From assembly GCA_944472135.2 (NCBI GenBank), contig OX235265.1:47527459-47591458 (forward strand): DNA of 64,000 nt, in the 5' to 3' direction. Positions 1 to 11,161 of this stretch are shown piece by piece. The notes below the pieces were generated by a model. It was not told the origin of the DNA. It saw only the letters and a program-made list of their open reading frames with translations, and searched no databases. The translations under genes were made by a program, and so were the position numbers. Position 1 is the stretch's first letter. Every line of letters starts with the position of its first letter. Source of the stretch: Trichobilharzia regenti. Lineage: Eukaryota > Platyhelminthes > Trematoda > Strigeidida > Schistosomatidae.

Positions 1-1919
1 AACTTGCTCCACACGAGCATGTGAATTTATAAACACACATTGAGGTGGCCCAAAGCGGCAGCTTATCCTTTACACATCCGTTGATCATTCGTCGGCTGTA
101 GAAATTGATACGTAGCTCAGCCATAAAGAAGGCTTTCCTCAGTGATCTGCGTAAGCGATTCTTCAAGATCTCAGCTGCAGTATCACCTTTAAATTCAACA
201 CTCATAAAGAGCAGTTTCTTCGGCACAGTCTGAATTCTTTCGGGCTTTTCTCTTAGCTTCATGTTTTTCTCGATGAATCTTGGAGGATATCCATTCTCTA
301 AGAGAACTTGTCTGAGTCGCTCCAATTCCCCATCGATTGTATCACTTGAACATATCCTCCTTATTCTTGAGGATAGGGAATGGATCAAATTTCTCTTTCT
401 TCTTAAAGGGACCCAGCTATGGAAATTTGTGTACTGACCATTCCATGTTGGTTTCCTGTAGATCGATCTTTGAAGAGAGCCATCAGATCTCCTCTTTAGA
501 AAAACATCCAAAAAGTGGAATTCCGAGTTAATCTCTGATTCCGACGTGAATTTGATGGCATGATGGCAGCTGTTGAACTCATTAGTTATCAATTCGACGT
601 CAGTATTGTCGTCACATATGATGAAGGTATCATCCATGTATCTTAGGTACAGATGGAAACTGTCGATAGTAGGCCATAAAATACTATTCTCCAACTGGCC
701 AAGAAGCAATCTGCAAGTAAAGGACCCAGTGGTGACCCCATTGCTACTCCATCTCTTTGTCTATATATCGTGTTGTTGAATTTGAATTGGACATTTAGAG
801 TGCACCTCAAAAGTAGTTCCTTTAAGTAGTGTATCGGAACACATACGTCCACATTATTATCTTCAATGAATTTGCATAAAAAGCAGATAGTTTCAGTGAG
901 GGGAACGTTGGTGAAAAGCGAAGTAACATCCATAGATATCATTTTCTTCCCAGATACATTAGCATCATTTATTGAGTCGACGAATTCAAACGAATCAGAA
1001 ACACTATGCTTGCAGAGATTATTTCTGATAGGTAGGAGGATTTCTGTGAGCCATTTGGCAGTAGCATGATATGGAGAATTTTTCATGTCCAGGATTGGAC
1101 GTAGTGGCACGTTCTCTTTGTGCACTTTTGGCAGACCATATAAACGGGGAATCACGGAACCGGAGGGTCGTATTTGCTCGAATAATTCAGAGCTAATAAT
1201 CGATTCGTTCTTCATATTCTTCAGCATTTGTGTTATCTTGCTTCAATTTGTTCCGTTTGGTCTTTCTGGCTACTTTCTTTTGAAAATTTGTTTTCATCTG
1301 ACAAGACTGATAACATTTTATCGATGTAGTCTTGGCGATCCATCAGGACAATGCCAGAACCTTTGTCGGGGCGTGTCACAACCAAGTCTTTGTTCTTTAG
1401 AATCTCACGCAATTGCTTTCTGTGCTCGGCTGAAATCAATCTTCTGGCTTTTGGTTGCGTGTTGATGTACTGATGGCAGCTATTTAATACTGTAGACTTG
1501 AATTGTTCATATGATTTGTTGGACGCTGCAGAAAGGTCATTTGTCTGTTGGATCAGTGCTTCAAATTGGACTTTGATATCCAAGTCACTCGAGTTTGTCG
1601 AAATATCGCAGAATTTTGGACCCAACGACAAGGCTTGCAATTGGACAGGAGTCAATGATATACTAGAGTAGTTGAAGACGTATTTTTCTGGTTTGGCAGG
1701 AAAACAAGAGTAAGTGTCAGCGGCTTTGAGGCTGTTCGCGAGTTTCAGGTTTACATCTTCACAGCGTCTTCTTGAAACTGACTCGATGTAGTCCATGAAA
1801 CTTCTCTGCTCGTCTTCTGTCAGCTCATATAGAGCATGTGTTCTTAGTGAAATGTTTCTCTCTATCTCCGGTAGGCGAGATTTTATTTCATCGATGACGT
1901 TCAGTGTATGACGTTTCAA
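1..1919 (-). mobile_element. Penelope-like element P1 (type 1), broken RT and start of GIY-YIG domain
   Basis: This is a Penelope-like retroelement on the minus strand that runs off the left edge. An N-terminal part (1919-1233) begins MKRHTLNVIDEIK and carries the PLE motif RPDKGSGIVLMDR. The reverse transcriptase follows (1227-643) with GLPKVHK, RPILDMKNSPYH, SLFTNVP and DGVAMGSPLGPLLAD. The catalytic LRYMDDTF is at about 640-617. At 1-40 the frame reads CVYKFTCSCG, the start of the GIY-YIG endonuclease, so the C-terminus lies outside the window. Two frameshifts break it, near 1230 between the N-part and RT, and near 700 just before YMDD. No in-frame stop was noticed from 640 to 1. PLEs prime at nicks made by their GIY-YIG domain. 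It lies upstream of the host gene in opposite orientation. Confidence 0.92.
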
Positions 1920-1984
1920 AGAGCGATGGTTTGGGTGAATATGATTATTATAATTATATTATATTATTATATTATATACAAACG

Positions 1985-2880
1985 TTATTATTATTCACTT
2001 GAATTCCGTGTGAAATATGCGGCCTCAACAGTAAATCTCCATCTCCCTGAAGCCCATTGCACGTGGCATGAGCATTGCACATGGGTTTTCATTTGCTCCT
2101 CTCACCTCCGAATATATGCTTAACTCGTCTTTTCCTACCCAGGTTCCCCTCTAGGGCATGTAATGTGATGTCACTCAACTATCTCCTCCCAGTATGTCCA
2201 ATCTATCTCCATTTCCTTCTGCCCATTTGCTGAGGGAAAGGTTCCTGGTTGACTTACTAACTGCCAAGTTTTGTTGCTGCTAATTCTTTCTGGTCAGCCT
2301 CCCGATGTTGAGAATGGAACCAATGAAAGTAGCCGTTGATGAAAGTTCGCAGTAAGTTGTTGGAATTACTTTTAATGACACGCGCGTCTGCTCTAACTGA
2401 ATCACTGAATAAATTCACGTCAGTGTCGAAAATCCACCTTTTACTTCTTATGATCAATGGATTAGATTTTCACACTGATTTCAGAATAAAGAATATCTGT
2501 CTCGCTTTCCCAATCCTGTCTAGCTTTGACTTCGTCATCCATGCCGCCTCTAGCTGTAGGGATCCAGACTTGTTCAGTTGAATGATGAAAGAGGTGACTA
2601 CATTCTTCAAATTTCTCCAGTTTATGGTGATTGGTGCTTGTTTTTGTTGGTCGGGCACCTTTTTGTTATCACTTTCTTCTCTGTGTTCACTTGCAGTCCT
2701 GCTTTCGATGCATATCTCTTTGTATAACTTGTCAGACGTTAGAGTTTGTGTGAGATTAGAAGTAAAGTCTAAATCTTCCATTATCTTTCTGCTGGTCCAA
2801 CTTTTGCCTATCCTATCGCTCCCCATGGTCTGTTGCACGGTCCAATCCATCACAATCAAGAATATCATCATAAGTGGGAG
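1985..2880 (-). mobile_element. RTE/SR2-type LINE fragment R1, RT end to 3' tail
   Basis: The minus-strand frames read MMIFLIVMDW, then MEDLDFTSNL where RTE elements carry the LDFADD catalytic box, then the connection region with LKNVVTSF and KARQIFFILKSV. The 3' tail follows near 2030, with 'ggcttcagg' resembling the usual 'ccctatgttccac' end. It is 5' truncated, frameshifted, and has lost the two catalytic aspartates, so it is an old dead copy. An AT-rich low-complexity run (about 1938-1990) lies at its tail. Confidence 0.75.
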
Positions 2881-3155
2881 CAGGCAGCCTTATCTTACCC
2901 AAGTCTTTACTTCAAAGATTGTATTGAGCTTTCTGTCACAAAATATATTTCGCCTAATTTAGCATAAAACACTATTCTCAAGATTTTCAGCGTGTAATTT
3001 ATGGTTCGAATCAACATAATCATTATGAATACTGATTAAATGGACAATCAGGAACTACACAAGATGCAGCGGAATATAATACAGTCAGAAACTTACCTAA
3101 AAAGACACCTTGTAATATTTTACCCGAATTCAACAAATCGATGAAACTTAATTTG

Positions 3156-3157
<2 letters not shown>

Positions 3158-3206
<49 letters not shown>
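3158..3206. repeat. (AT)n microsatellite upstream of exon 1
   Basis: An uninterrupted dinucleotide run of about 49 bases lies 200 bp before the coding start. A similar tract lies directly after the exon. Apart from this tract, the stretch 2881-3390 shows no gene and no recognisable promoter element. Confidence 0.95.
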
Positions 3207-3207
<1 letters not shown>

Positions 3208-3390
3208 CCAAAATAAAGAAGTAGTCTATCGATTTTTTTGTTGATCGAATAATCTAGTACTACATAGGCAGCATCTGCGAATAACTTTAGAAAGAGTATT
3301 CCTTATTTCAAAATACTTCAGATTAGGAAAACGTGACTTTAAAAAAAATTTGCATTAATAACTTTTATCGTTTATACCTGAATCACGGAA

Positions 3391-3404
3391 TTATTATTCT
3401 CTAG
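3391..3404 (+). promoter_or_regulatory. Candidate 3' splice acceptor two bases before the ATG
   Basis: A pyrimidine-rich stretch ending 'ttctctag' stops two bases before the ATG of exon 1, so the exon would begin GCATG. Two readings are possible: cis splicing from an untranslated upstream exon outside the recognisable sequence, or spliced-leader trans-splicing, which schistosomes use on many messages. The frame is open upstream of the ATG, so the start is inferred from the acceptor rather than from a stop codon. Confidence 0.5.
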
Positions 3405-3406
3405 GC

Positions 3407-4503
3407 ATGAATACACTATCAGGACGATTTTCATCTGAAAGTCGTCCATCAGCCAAAGATAACCAAAAATATGAAAACGAAGAAGTAATTGACCATGAAA
3501 ATAAACAAGACACAAATATTACTGAAGTTCCTGAGATAATTACTACGCAACAAACTTTATCATTTAAACCTTATCTATCATTTGATAGCCTATTAATGGA
3601 TAGTCATGCCTGGAAAAAGCGAGTAAGAAATGAAAGGTTAAGAAGACAGTTTTTTCTATTGGTTACATTTATTCTATTACTAGTATTCATACTATCTCAT
3701 CTACCGATTATAATCTGGAAAACATGGAAATTTCAACAACTAGAAATGAAAATTGAACAAATGAATAAACATTTAGCCCTAGATCGTGATATTCATCCTG
3801 CATGCATAATAACTAGTTGTGCCACCTTATGTCCAGAAGTAACAAATATCACAGGCTGGTATACATTACATAATTTACCGTATGCAACATTACCGCATCA
3901 AAATGCTTATTTTGCTGAGTCAACTACACCGTATACTTTTGAAGAATGTTATGTAGCCTATTGGCATAGTGTATCAAAGTATAAAAGAAAATTTAAAGAT
4001 GGGAGGATACAATTTTTCGGTCGTGAAGAATACGATGATGATGATACAGAGTGTGCACAGCTTAGATTACGTAATAATTCACAAGAGAAAATACCTATTG
4101 GGAAACCACATTCATGTTTAACTCTAAGCTTTCATTATCCTCTATTCAATAAGGGAGAAAATAAAAGACTGTTACCAATTGTAGTTTATATTGGTGGAGA
4201 TTATCTGTTAAATCATAGACCAAGATTAATTTCAACACGAATGGCTGCTACATTAGAAATTATTTATATAACAGTAAACTATAGACTTGGTATATTTGGT
4301 TTCTCTGATTTTAACTTACATATATCTGGTGCAAATAATGGTGTGAAAGATGTACGCGAAGCGTTAACATGGATACAGACGTATGGACATACATTTTCAG
4401 GGAATACATCATCGGTTATGATTTATGGAGAGAATTCTGGAGCAACAATTGGTGCTGTTCTGTTGGCGTCAAGTAAAACTGATATGATTTATGTAAATGG
4501 AAG
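3407..4503 (+). CDS. Cholinesterase-like membrane protein, exon 1 (N-terminus to nucleophile elbow)
   Basis: This exon encodes residues 1-365 plus two bases of codon 366. Residues 1-80 are a charged N-terminal tail ending in KKRVRNERLRR. Residues 81-104 are one hydrophobic membrane segment. With the basic side facing inward and no signal peptide, this is a type II protein. Residues 131-365 are the first half of the alpha/beta-hydrolase carboxylesterase fold: LPYATLP, the oxyanion-type strand VVYIGGDYL, VNYRLGIFGF, NNGVKDVREALTWI, and GNTSSVMIYGENSGA. Active esterases have GESAG at that last site. Here the nucleophile is Asn343 (codon AAT, 4433-4435), so no hydrolysis is expected. Non-catalytic type II relatives such as Drosophila neurotactin act in cell adhesion, and that role is inferred here. 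The frame meets GTAAGC at 4504, a strong 5' splice site. A (TA)n tract starts seven bases into the intron. Confidence 0.9.
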
Positions 4504-4508
4504 GTAAG

Positions 4509-4510
<2 letters not shown>

Positions 4511-4558
<48 letters not shown>
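4511..4558. repeat. (TA)24 microsatellite at the 5' splice site
   Basis: About 48 bases of pure TA begin seven bases after the exon 1 donor. With the (AT)n tract at 3158 it brackets exon 1. The reverse strand gives a spurious Tyr-Ile open frame. Confidence 0.97.
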
Positions 4559-4559
<1 letters not shown>

Positions 4560-4828
4560 GAACAAAAGTATGGATAGAATAAATTTATCGTGTTTTATCA
4601 AGAATAATTCGTTTCATTTTATACTTTACTTTATACAAAATGGCGTCTGTACTGTGGCAGTTCACTTCACTTTACTTTACAATCGAGGTATTCCCGATGA
4701 GGGTAGAAGATATACAAATATTGCCCATCAACCGGCTGCTAAAGTAAGGTAGAGGGACATGAAAATTTGATCTATGGGTTGCAGAACTCCATTAATTGAG
4801 ATGGCAAAGAAACATGCTACGAATATCT

Positions 4829-5012
4829 AGGACACAGTGGTTAGACTCTCGCCGACCATGCACATGGTTCGAGGTTCGATCACCTCCCGACTCACACCTG
4901 ATATCTTTGGTCGGCCTGCAAAATTTGGGCTACCGATATCACATGCTGAAAATTCCATACTTATACCAAGAATACAGTGTGGAATCAAGCTGTAATAAAA
5001 AAAAATAGAAAA
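4829..5012 (+). mobile_element. Family A tRNA-headed SINE, copy A1
   Basis: The head has 'cacagtggttag' (A-box type) and 'gaggttcgatc' (B-box type), so it resembles a tRNA-derived pol III promoter. The family body follows: 'tcggcctgcaaaatttggg', 'ctgaaaattccatactt', 'gtggaatcaagctgtaat' and an A-rich tail. The first few bases of the head are missing. No hammerhead core is present. The stretch 4560-4828 before it holds no gene. Confidence 0.85.
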
Positions 5013-5357
5013 TAAGTAATCTTAGCTAATGTAACAGTGGATAAGAAAAGAGTTTGAGATAATAAGACCAAAACATGTTGCCTATCACCTGATGACTTGA
5101 GCCAAATAAGAAGGCGTAGATTATCTGACTAAGGTCTTTGGAGTGTTGAAAATCCCTTTTTGAAGTCTTTTAATGATATGGCTTAGAAATATTCACAATG
5201 GAGCATTTGTTTGTCAGCATTCTACGATTCTGAAAATCGTCATTTTATCATTCAATCAGTCATTGAGTTGGTCATAATACCGATTTATCCATCAGACTAC
5301 TCAGAGTCATTGTCGTGTACTTGATTTAAAGTTGACTAATTATGCCAATTGCCACCA

Positions 5358-5595
5358 TATGTAGCAGATGTGCCTTGATGACGAGTGCCAACTAGCACGA
5401 GACCTAGGTCCAAGGCTTCCTGCCAACTGCCTCCAACCAGTTAATATCATCAAATCAATGTGTACCGTGATGGTGACCTACCTAGAATGGTGGCCACATT
5501 GCGAACCTAACTGATAGAATTCAGTTTGCACGAATGAGAGGACTAGACACATCACACTAATTACTAGTGTCCAATCAAAATCTAACATGACTGAA
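5358..5595 (+). mobile_element. Family D tRNA-headed SINE, copy D1 (5' truncated)
   Basis: The tRNA-like head is missing. The copy starts in the ribozyme region and continues through 'actgcctccaaccagttaa' and 'tggccacattgcgaacc' to 'actagtgtccaatcaaaa'. The same order is seen in D2, D3 and D4. It is the best copy for ribozyme stems, described separately. Confidence 0.75.
5370..5416 (+). ncRNA. Family D hammerhead ribozyme remnant
   Basis: Reading 5' to 3': stem I strand GCCTTG; core ATGACGA (consensus CTGANGA, so C3 is A here); stem II GTGC...GCAC, perfectly paired; GAGA where GAAA is expected; the self-complementary CCTAGG; TC; then CAAGGC, which pairs fully with GCCTTG. The stems are intact but two core positions are mutated, so this copy should not cleave. 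D3 and D4 supply the core that is missing here (CTGATGA and CTGACGA). Confidence 0.7.
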
Positions 5596-6483
5596 AAAGT
5601 ATAGGTGCCTGACACATACTGCTTCCTGTTATGGGACTTTCTGGAAGACCTATTCATAGCTCCAGTATGGAATCTGAAAGTCAATGCAGTTCTTTTTCGT
5701 TTCAGTACCCACAGAGTCACTTACCAACTAACTTTTGTATCTGACAGATTATAAATATCTATAAACCCACAAACGACGGTCTGAATTGAGACAAAAGAGC
5801 GCTGGTTATTCTGATTTACTCCTTTTTTGACATATATTTCATAAAGTCCTGACAACTATCAGCCGTCTGATGGAGATTACGTAAGTACTGTAAGTCAGCA
5901 GTCGTGTTATCTTGCTGATATGACTGATAGTAGCTCACAGCAGGGTAGATACAAATTATGTTTTGTTATGTACTGGTCGAGAATTTAATAGTCCTGACGC
6001 AAGAAAGACGGAAATCAGAAGACCACTAGGTTTGAGATGATACTTGTATTTTCCAAAACACCAGGAGAATCAATCTCACACAAGAGTGTGAGAGCGAAAA
6101 TATATGAATGTCCGAACAAGTGTGTCAGCGAATATTCAAAATGAACAAATCAATAGACAGTCTTAACATGATTGGCTAATTATAATGGAATATCGATCCA
6201 TATATACATAGCGAAATATAACAGACTATCAAACAAACACATATTATATGGATAAATATCATTTTTGAAGTTTCCTACATCTGATATCTTATCTAAATAT
6301 CATTATTCCATAATTTTTTTCTGTATGAGTTTGATTTTGAAACTATGCGAGGTACGTGATACATTTCACTTCACTGTCCACTTTTATTTTGTATAATTTT
6401 TATCTTTTTCTGATAGTAGCTAAGAGAAAAATAGTATGAATATGTTTCCTTAAACTTAATCATTTGATATCTTTTTTTAATTG
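5596..6483. other. No gene recognised
   Basis: AT-rich sequence without a supported reading frame. An internal stretch (about 5880-6160), with 'ctcacacaagagtgtgag' near 6073, could be an old LTR or other repeat, but I found no ends or target duplication. Confidence 0.5.
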
Positions 6484-6766
6484 GACACTAGTTGGAAACT
6501 AGTGTTATATGTCTACTCCTATCTTCGGTGCAGACTGAATTCTATCAGTCAGGTTTGCAATGTGGCCGCCATGCTAGGTGGCTCTTCCTCACGGCGTACT
6601 TTGAATTGTTGGTATTAGATGGTTGGAGGCAATCGGTCACAGGAAGCGCCTTTTGACAAAGGTTTCGTGATAGTTGGCACTCGTCACCAAGGTATATCTA
6701 CAACCTTGAAGGAACCCATGTCCCTTCTGGGATTCCAACCTATGTCATCCAGTGCTTCAGTCAGAG
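6484..6766 (-). mobile_element. Family D SINE, copy D2, inverted partner of D3
   Basis: Reading the minus strand: 'gggacatgggttccttcaag', then the ribozyme region at 6697-6648 (ACCTTG, GTGACGA, GTGC...TCAC, GAAA, CCTTTG, TC), then 'gattgcctccaaccatctaa', the 'tggcggccacattgcaaac' segment and the 'actagtgtccaatt' end near 6484. The head points right, towards D3, so the two copies are head to head. Confidence 0.75.
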
Positions 6767-7066
6767 ACTAATAGAATTCAGTCGACACCAAACAGAGGAC
6801 TAGACACACTACACTAGTTACTGACTAGTGTGCAATCAAAAATATATCCAATACAGTCCTACAGGAAGTCAATCGTGAGCCCGAATAGCTCATTGCTAAC
6901 GTCGCTGATTGAAGCTTTGGGTGGCACGGGTTCGAATCTCAGAAGGGACATGAGTTCCTTCAAGGTTGCAGATATGCCTTGCTGATGAGTACCAACTAGC
7001 ACGAAAACTATGTCAAACAGGGCATCCTGCCGATTGCCTCCAACCATCTAATACCAACATTTGATG
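6767..7066 (+). mobile_element. Family D SINE, copy D3, with a leading tail fragment
   Basis: 6767-6845 is a plus-strand D tail ('agaattcagt' to 'gtgtgcaatcaaaa'). It is followed by a complete D head (about 6850-6960) with 'gaatagctcattgc' (A-box type) and 'cacgggttcgaatctc' (B box). The ribozyme is at 6975-7024. The order tail then head in the same direction is what a dimer or a circular-permuted template would leave. The copy ends near 'ccaacatttga'. Confidence 0.75.
6975..7024 (+). ncRNA. Family D hammerhead ribozyme, core intact, stems eroded
   Basis: It has GCCTTG, core CTGATGA (all invariant bases present), GTAC...GCAC with one mismatch in stem II, GAAA, ACTATG where D1 has the palindrome CCTAGG, then TC and a decayed stem I strand. 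Activity is doubtful because stem I is lost on the 3' side. Confidence 0.6.
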
Positions 7067-7718
7067 TCTAGTGAATTTACATTACACTGTATCTCGCTAA
7101 CGAGTACTACTGCTTTATATTATAACTGTTTTCTAATTAGAATGAAAAGTAGTCTAACATTACACTTTCTTAATACTATTTGTGATGTAAAATAGGTCAC
7201 ATTTATGTAATTTGAATTTTTGAGTTTTGAGTTTCCAAAGAAAACTTTCAAAAGATTTCGTTTCTAACCACATACTTTACAAGTATTAGCAATTACCAGT
7301 ACATTAATGCTATGTTTCATAAAAATGCAGAATATGAAACTTCAAACAAAGTATCTCACTTTTAGCTAACACATTCCTGACTAAAATAAAAGTGAAAATT
7401 TTCAGTAATGATAAGAAATATGTTTTAGACTGTGACTAATTGACTGCCGAACTAACTGACTAACTAGATTTTTGTACAAAAACGTGGCATTTCAAGCTGT
7501 CACGCTCCATGTGGCACACAAATGGTAGAGAAAAGAAAAAATTCAAAAGAATGATAATAACAGAAATGTACGGAAGCAAGTATACTAACACAGAGAAATA
7601 TGACAGTTAATTGATTATTGGCGATCACAAAGACTGAATGAATCTGCACCACTGAGAACCATCTATATCGCCAATCTCAAGCTATTGACTCTGACCAGGC
7701 AGTCTAAATCTTCCTATG
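7067..7718. other. No gene recognised
   Basis: AT-rich intronic sequence. No repeat family or reading frame could be assigned. Confidence 0.6.
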
Positions 7719-7907
7719 TGGCGTCGGTGGCACATTGGTTAGGACTTTCGCCGACCATGCACATGGGCCGGGGTTCGATCCCCTGCCGACGCACACCTGA
7801 TGTCTATGGTTGGCCTGCAAAATTTGGGCTACCAATATCAAGTGCTGAAAATTCCATACTTGTACCAAAAAATATAGTCTGGAATCAAGCTGTAAACAAA
7901 AAAACCT
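7719..7907 (+). mobile_element. Family A SINE, copy A2
   Basis: Nearly complete: acceptor-like 'ggcgtcggtgg' pairing with 'ccgacgcac', A box 'tggcacattggttaggac', B box 'ggggttcgatcccc', then the family body to 'gaatcaagctgtaa' and an A-rich end. Single copy, no inverted partner, no hammerhead. Confidence 0.9.
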
Positions 7908-8099
7908 GAGTACTATCGATTATATTACATTGTAACAGCAGAAGGCAAGAAACGCAAGCCAGGGTATATTTTCAACTGATCAAACCGCTATTTACACATA
8001 GTTTATATTTCTTTAACCAGTCACTGAGAGTGTGATTTCAGTTTACATTAAACGACATGAAACAGAATGTTCAAATATATATAGTATTCTGTTCTTTAA

Positions 8100-8490
8100 T
8101 GCAGTAACGAACTATGGGAATATGTGAGAATAATATTCGGTTGGAACATATTGTCCGTATCACACCACCACAATATCACTTAACACCAGAAATAGAACAC
8201 AGACACCCATGGTCAAGAATGACTAGTCTTTATGTGTCTTCCGCTTTCAAACGGCCATGCCTCATAGTCGTAAAGAAGGACACAGCGAACTGCTGAACAG
8301 TAGACACGTCCATTGATGGGTAGCTGGGTATCATGTCTACTCCAGAGGTGATTGAAATTGGAAAATGCCAAAAAATCCTTTTGTATCTGTGGTGAGATTT
8401 CGTTAGTAAACAGTCCATTATGGTTGATGTGACAACCCATATAAGTGAAGTGTTCAACATACCCAACTAAGTCACTCTCATAATAGAGAA
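8100..8490 (-). mobile_element. Non-LTR retrotransposon RT C-terminal fragment
   Basis: The minus strand reads LWSRHDTQLPINGRVYCSAV and then RCVLLYDYEAWPFESG. This is the region after the RT fingers and palm in LINE elements, where the typical form is (I)KGRVYxxAVRxxLLYGxETW. The frame is degenerate and the family (RTE or another LINE) is not settled. A related scrap is at 26100-26215. Confidence 0.65.
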
Positions 8491-8494
8491 AGTT

Positions 8495-8590
8495 TTATTT
8501 TGTTAAGGTCTCAGTGTTATACAGTAATATCTACTGATGAAGTTTCGAGCATAACTTATTGCTCATAATCATATCAAGGTACTCACACAA
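8495..8590 (+). repeat. Repeat family E (three copies in the window)
   Basis: The segment 'tacagtaatatctactgatg' ... 'attgctcataatcatatcaa' recurs at 43246-43345 (opposite strand) and 51785-51860. At 43 kb it follows a type-2 PLE C-terminus, so it may be PLE 3' sequence. The stretch 8591-9430 after it holds nothing recognisable. Confidence 0.6.
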
Positions 8591-9431
8591 CTTTCTGATT
8601 TCGTTTACACTGCCTTGATCAGTGTGATTGAATGAAATTTCAAAGTTACGGTTGAATATTAAATACATCTAATTAACTGTGATAAATTTTTAGCCACGTT
8701 AAACAGGTTCACTAACCGCTGGTATCCAACATCTTGTGAATCTAAATAAAACAGGCTATGGCCTCCCGCCTATATGACTAAAACTATCATTGAGAAACCA
8801 TGTTTTTATCACTACATAGTATTCCTACCTACTTCGGTTTCGGTCAACATTAAATGGATTATTTCCAACCATTTTTTTGTATAACTTTACAAGTTTATAG
8901 TCAAACATATTTTGTTTTTGAGAACTGTATGCCTTCCTAGTATTGTATGTACCTTAGTAAATCTGTAAAGTTGATTATGGGAAGAAATCTATGCCATTTT
9001 TGTATGTTCTACGATCTCAAAATGAATATTGTCAAAATCACTCATTCATTGTAAGTTGAATGCTTCGTAATATTCATACAACACTGGGGGACAATGAATA
9101 ATCATTGAGACAAACGTTTCATATTTAGGTCAGGTGAGATATTGTTACTTGACCGGATGTAATAAACTTCTCAAATAAGTAATGAGCTAAAATTCTTTAA
9201 TTTCACCTCACTTTTGATATTTGAAGTTATCGTTATCAAAATACCGCAAGCTTCATATTACTGCGTGATGATATTAGTCTATATAAAGCCTTCTATGTTA
9301 CTAAACACATGCCACGAATGTTATATTTGGACTGAATTGTACAAATGAATTATTAAAGCAATAAAAATTACTAAAACTATATTATTTCCTCACAAGTTTT
9401 AGAGCCATAAGATGAATAACCTGTTTAATCA

Positions 9432-9835
9432 CATCTTGAGTTAACGTTGCGCATTTCGTCCCATGTGGAACTCAACAACTGGATGTACCAGTATCCCCAG
9501 TGAGTGAAAGGATTCCCATTGAGACTCAAACCCAACATGCATCACTTCAAATTCCAATGAATCATCCATTTGACCAGTGAGCCAAGGGTATCTTGTTTTG
9601 GAATTACCACTTGATGAATTTTATTGGACCAATATACTTTTTTCTGATGACATGTCGATTTCCAGTACAGATGCTTCCACGATGTCTTTAGGTAGTAAAT
9701 ATGATGGTAGTTGACTGACATCATCACTCAACGGGGATTCAGGTACATCCAGCTCATGAATCCCAAATGGGATAAAATGCGCATTTTGAATTCCACTGCT
9801 AACCACCTCCAACCAGCTAACATCATGTTTATCTC
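9432..9835. mobile_element. Family C (Sm-alpha-like) SINE pieces, inverted
   Basis: Minus pieces: 9432-9600 (ribozyme remnant 'gcgcatttcgtccc', then head 'gagactcaaaccc') and 9614-9722 (tail 'cagatgcttccacgatgtct'). Plus piece: 9733-9835 (stem I 'ggtacatccag', core CTCATGA, 'tgcgcattttgaattccac'). The cores are mutated (CTCATGA, AAAA for GAAA), so these are old. It is the least tidy of the inverted family C loci. Confidence 0.7.
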
Positions 9836-10739
9836 TAAAGGCATTGACGAAGTTCCCGTACTAGCAAATGACATATCAACAGTCACTAAGTTCCTAAATC
9901 CGATAAAATCAATGAACAGGTAACTGAACATAACTTAAACAAATACTAGTTGAAAGAAGCATGTTTCATTGCAGCATTCCCATTCTACTTGATTTGAGTT
10001 TATAGCTGTAAGAGGTAGAAGAGGAGGCGACCATGTCATTGTTGACGAAATAAAATGAAATACGTTATAATTTCATTGTATTTATAACAGATACGTATAT
10101 CAATCAAAACCTTAAACTATATTCACACCTAAATAGGCTTTCTACATATAGATACTTCCTTATATTTATTTTTGTGGTCATTTCCTCGTCTCTGTTGTCT
10201 AGGTGACAAATCTCTTCAAGGCCTTTTTACTCTTTATGATAACATCTCGTATCAATGGTAAACATTACGTCAATAGTATTATTATTAATGTTATTAGCAT
10301 ACTTTAAAACATACTATTAATGTTCTTCAGTATTATTTCTGTTACAATCATTATCATTTCACTTGATCGACACCTTTAGAAATAAATTTATTGGGTGTAT
10401 GTTCTAAAATGGTATAAATAATAATAATAATCAATAAATGATGTGAAATTATTGATCCCTCGGTGTATTTGTACGGACTAATACAATGTAGTTTAACTTC
10501 GCTATACACTAAATTTCTCCAATCTGTTTTCGTTCTTATAACCTATTTTCCCTATTTGAAATCATGTGATCATTTTCATTTATTCAGTCCATTTCTAGCA
10601 TGTTTGCAGCATACTACTGTTATAATAACAACATCTGTTAACGAAATTAATTTCAATCTTCCAGGGAAGCATAGTTAATTCTTTCAATGGTCACAGATGT
10701 GTTTTATGAGTGGATGTGGTACAGAATACAGAGTCAATA
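9836..10739. other. No gene recognised
   Basis: AT-rich, with 'attattattaatgttatt' low-complexity stretches. The short open frame at 10463-10678 has no recognisable content. Confidence 0.6.
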
Positions 10740-11158
10740 ATTTTAAGTTTTCAAGTATTGGTTTTGTAGAGATTTTTTGTTTTTGTTTAACTGAATGGAG
10801 GATTTCATCAAGAGCTGACATCGGTTAGAGAACCACTGGAAAACCTGGGAGTACTGGACAGTTGTTTTATCCTAGTTTGGGACTCTTCATCAGTACTCAC
10901 CCACCGCCCCGGTTCGAATCCAGGACCTCGTGGTTACAAGGCGAGCCAGCTCGTAGACCATTGAGCTACTGGGACTCGATTCAATGGTCCTTGAATTCTA
11001 ACTTCTGCCAATTCACGACATAGCGTGACCACTTCGCAATGTCTTCTTTGATGAGCTACTGCCTCATCCTCAATCTGCTGTACCCTACTGGTCACGGCTT
11101 ACCACTAGAACCCCAGCTAATCACCTCCCTGAATAGGGCCAGTAGCTAGTGAGCATCA
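10740..11158 (-). mobile_element. Family B tRNA-headed SINE with long leader
   Basis: On the minus strand it begins 'attctgatgctcactagc', has a leader of about 180 bases, then a tRNA-like head 'cagtagctcaatggtctac' and 'gattcgaacc'. The ribozyme region is at 10900-10848. The tail is 'ctctaaccgatgtcagctc' then 'ctacaaaaccaatacttga'. A plus-strand copy starts four bases to its right. The stretch 10735-11395 is therefore an inverted pair with tails outward. Confidence 0.85.
10848..10900 (-). ncRNA. Family B hammerhead ribozyme remnant
   Basis: It has GTACTG, ATGAAGA, stem II GTCC...GGAT, AAAA for GAAA, CAACTG, TC and CAGTAC. Stem I pairs perfectly, but the core is damaged at C3 and G12. Confidence 0.6.
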
Positions 11159-11161
11159 GAA

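Noticed and set aside
3023..4601. Minus-strand frames rich in Tyr-Ile at 3023-3211 and 4416-4601
   Set aside because: They are translations of the (AT)n tracts.
5880..6160. Solo LTR in the unassigned stretch
   Set aside because: I found no TG...CA ends with flanking duplications.
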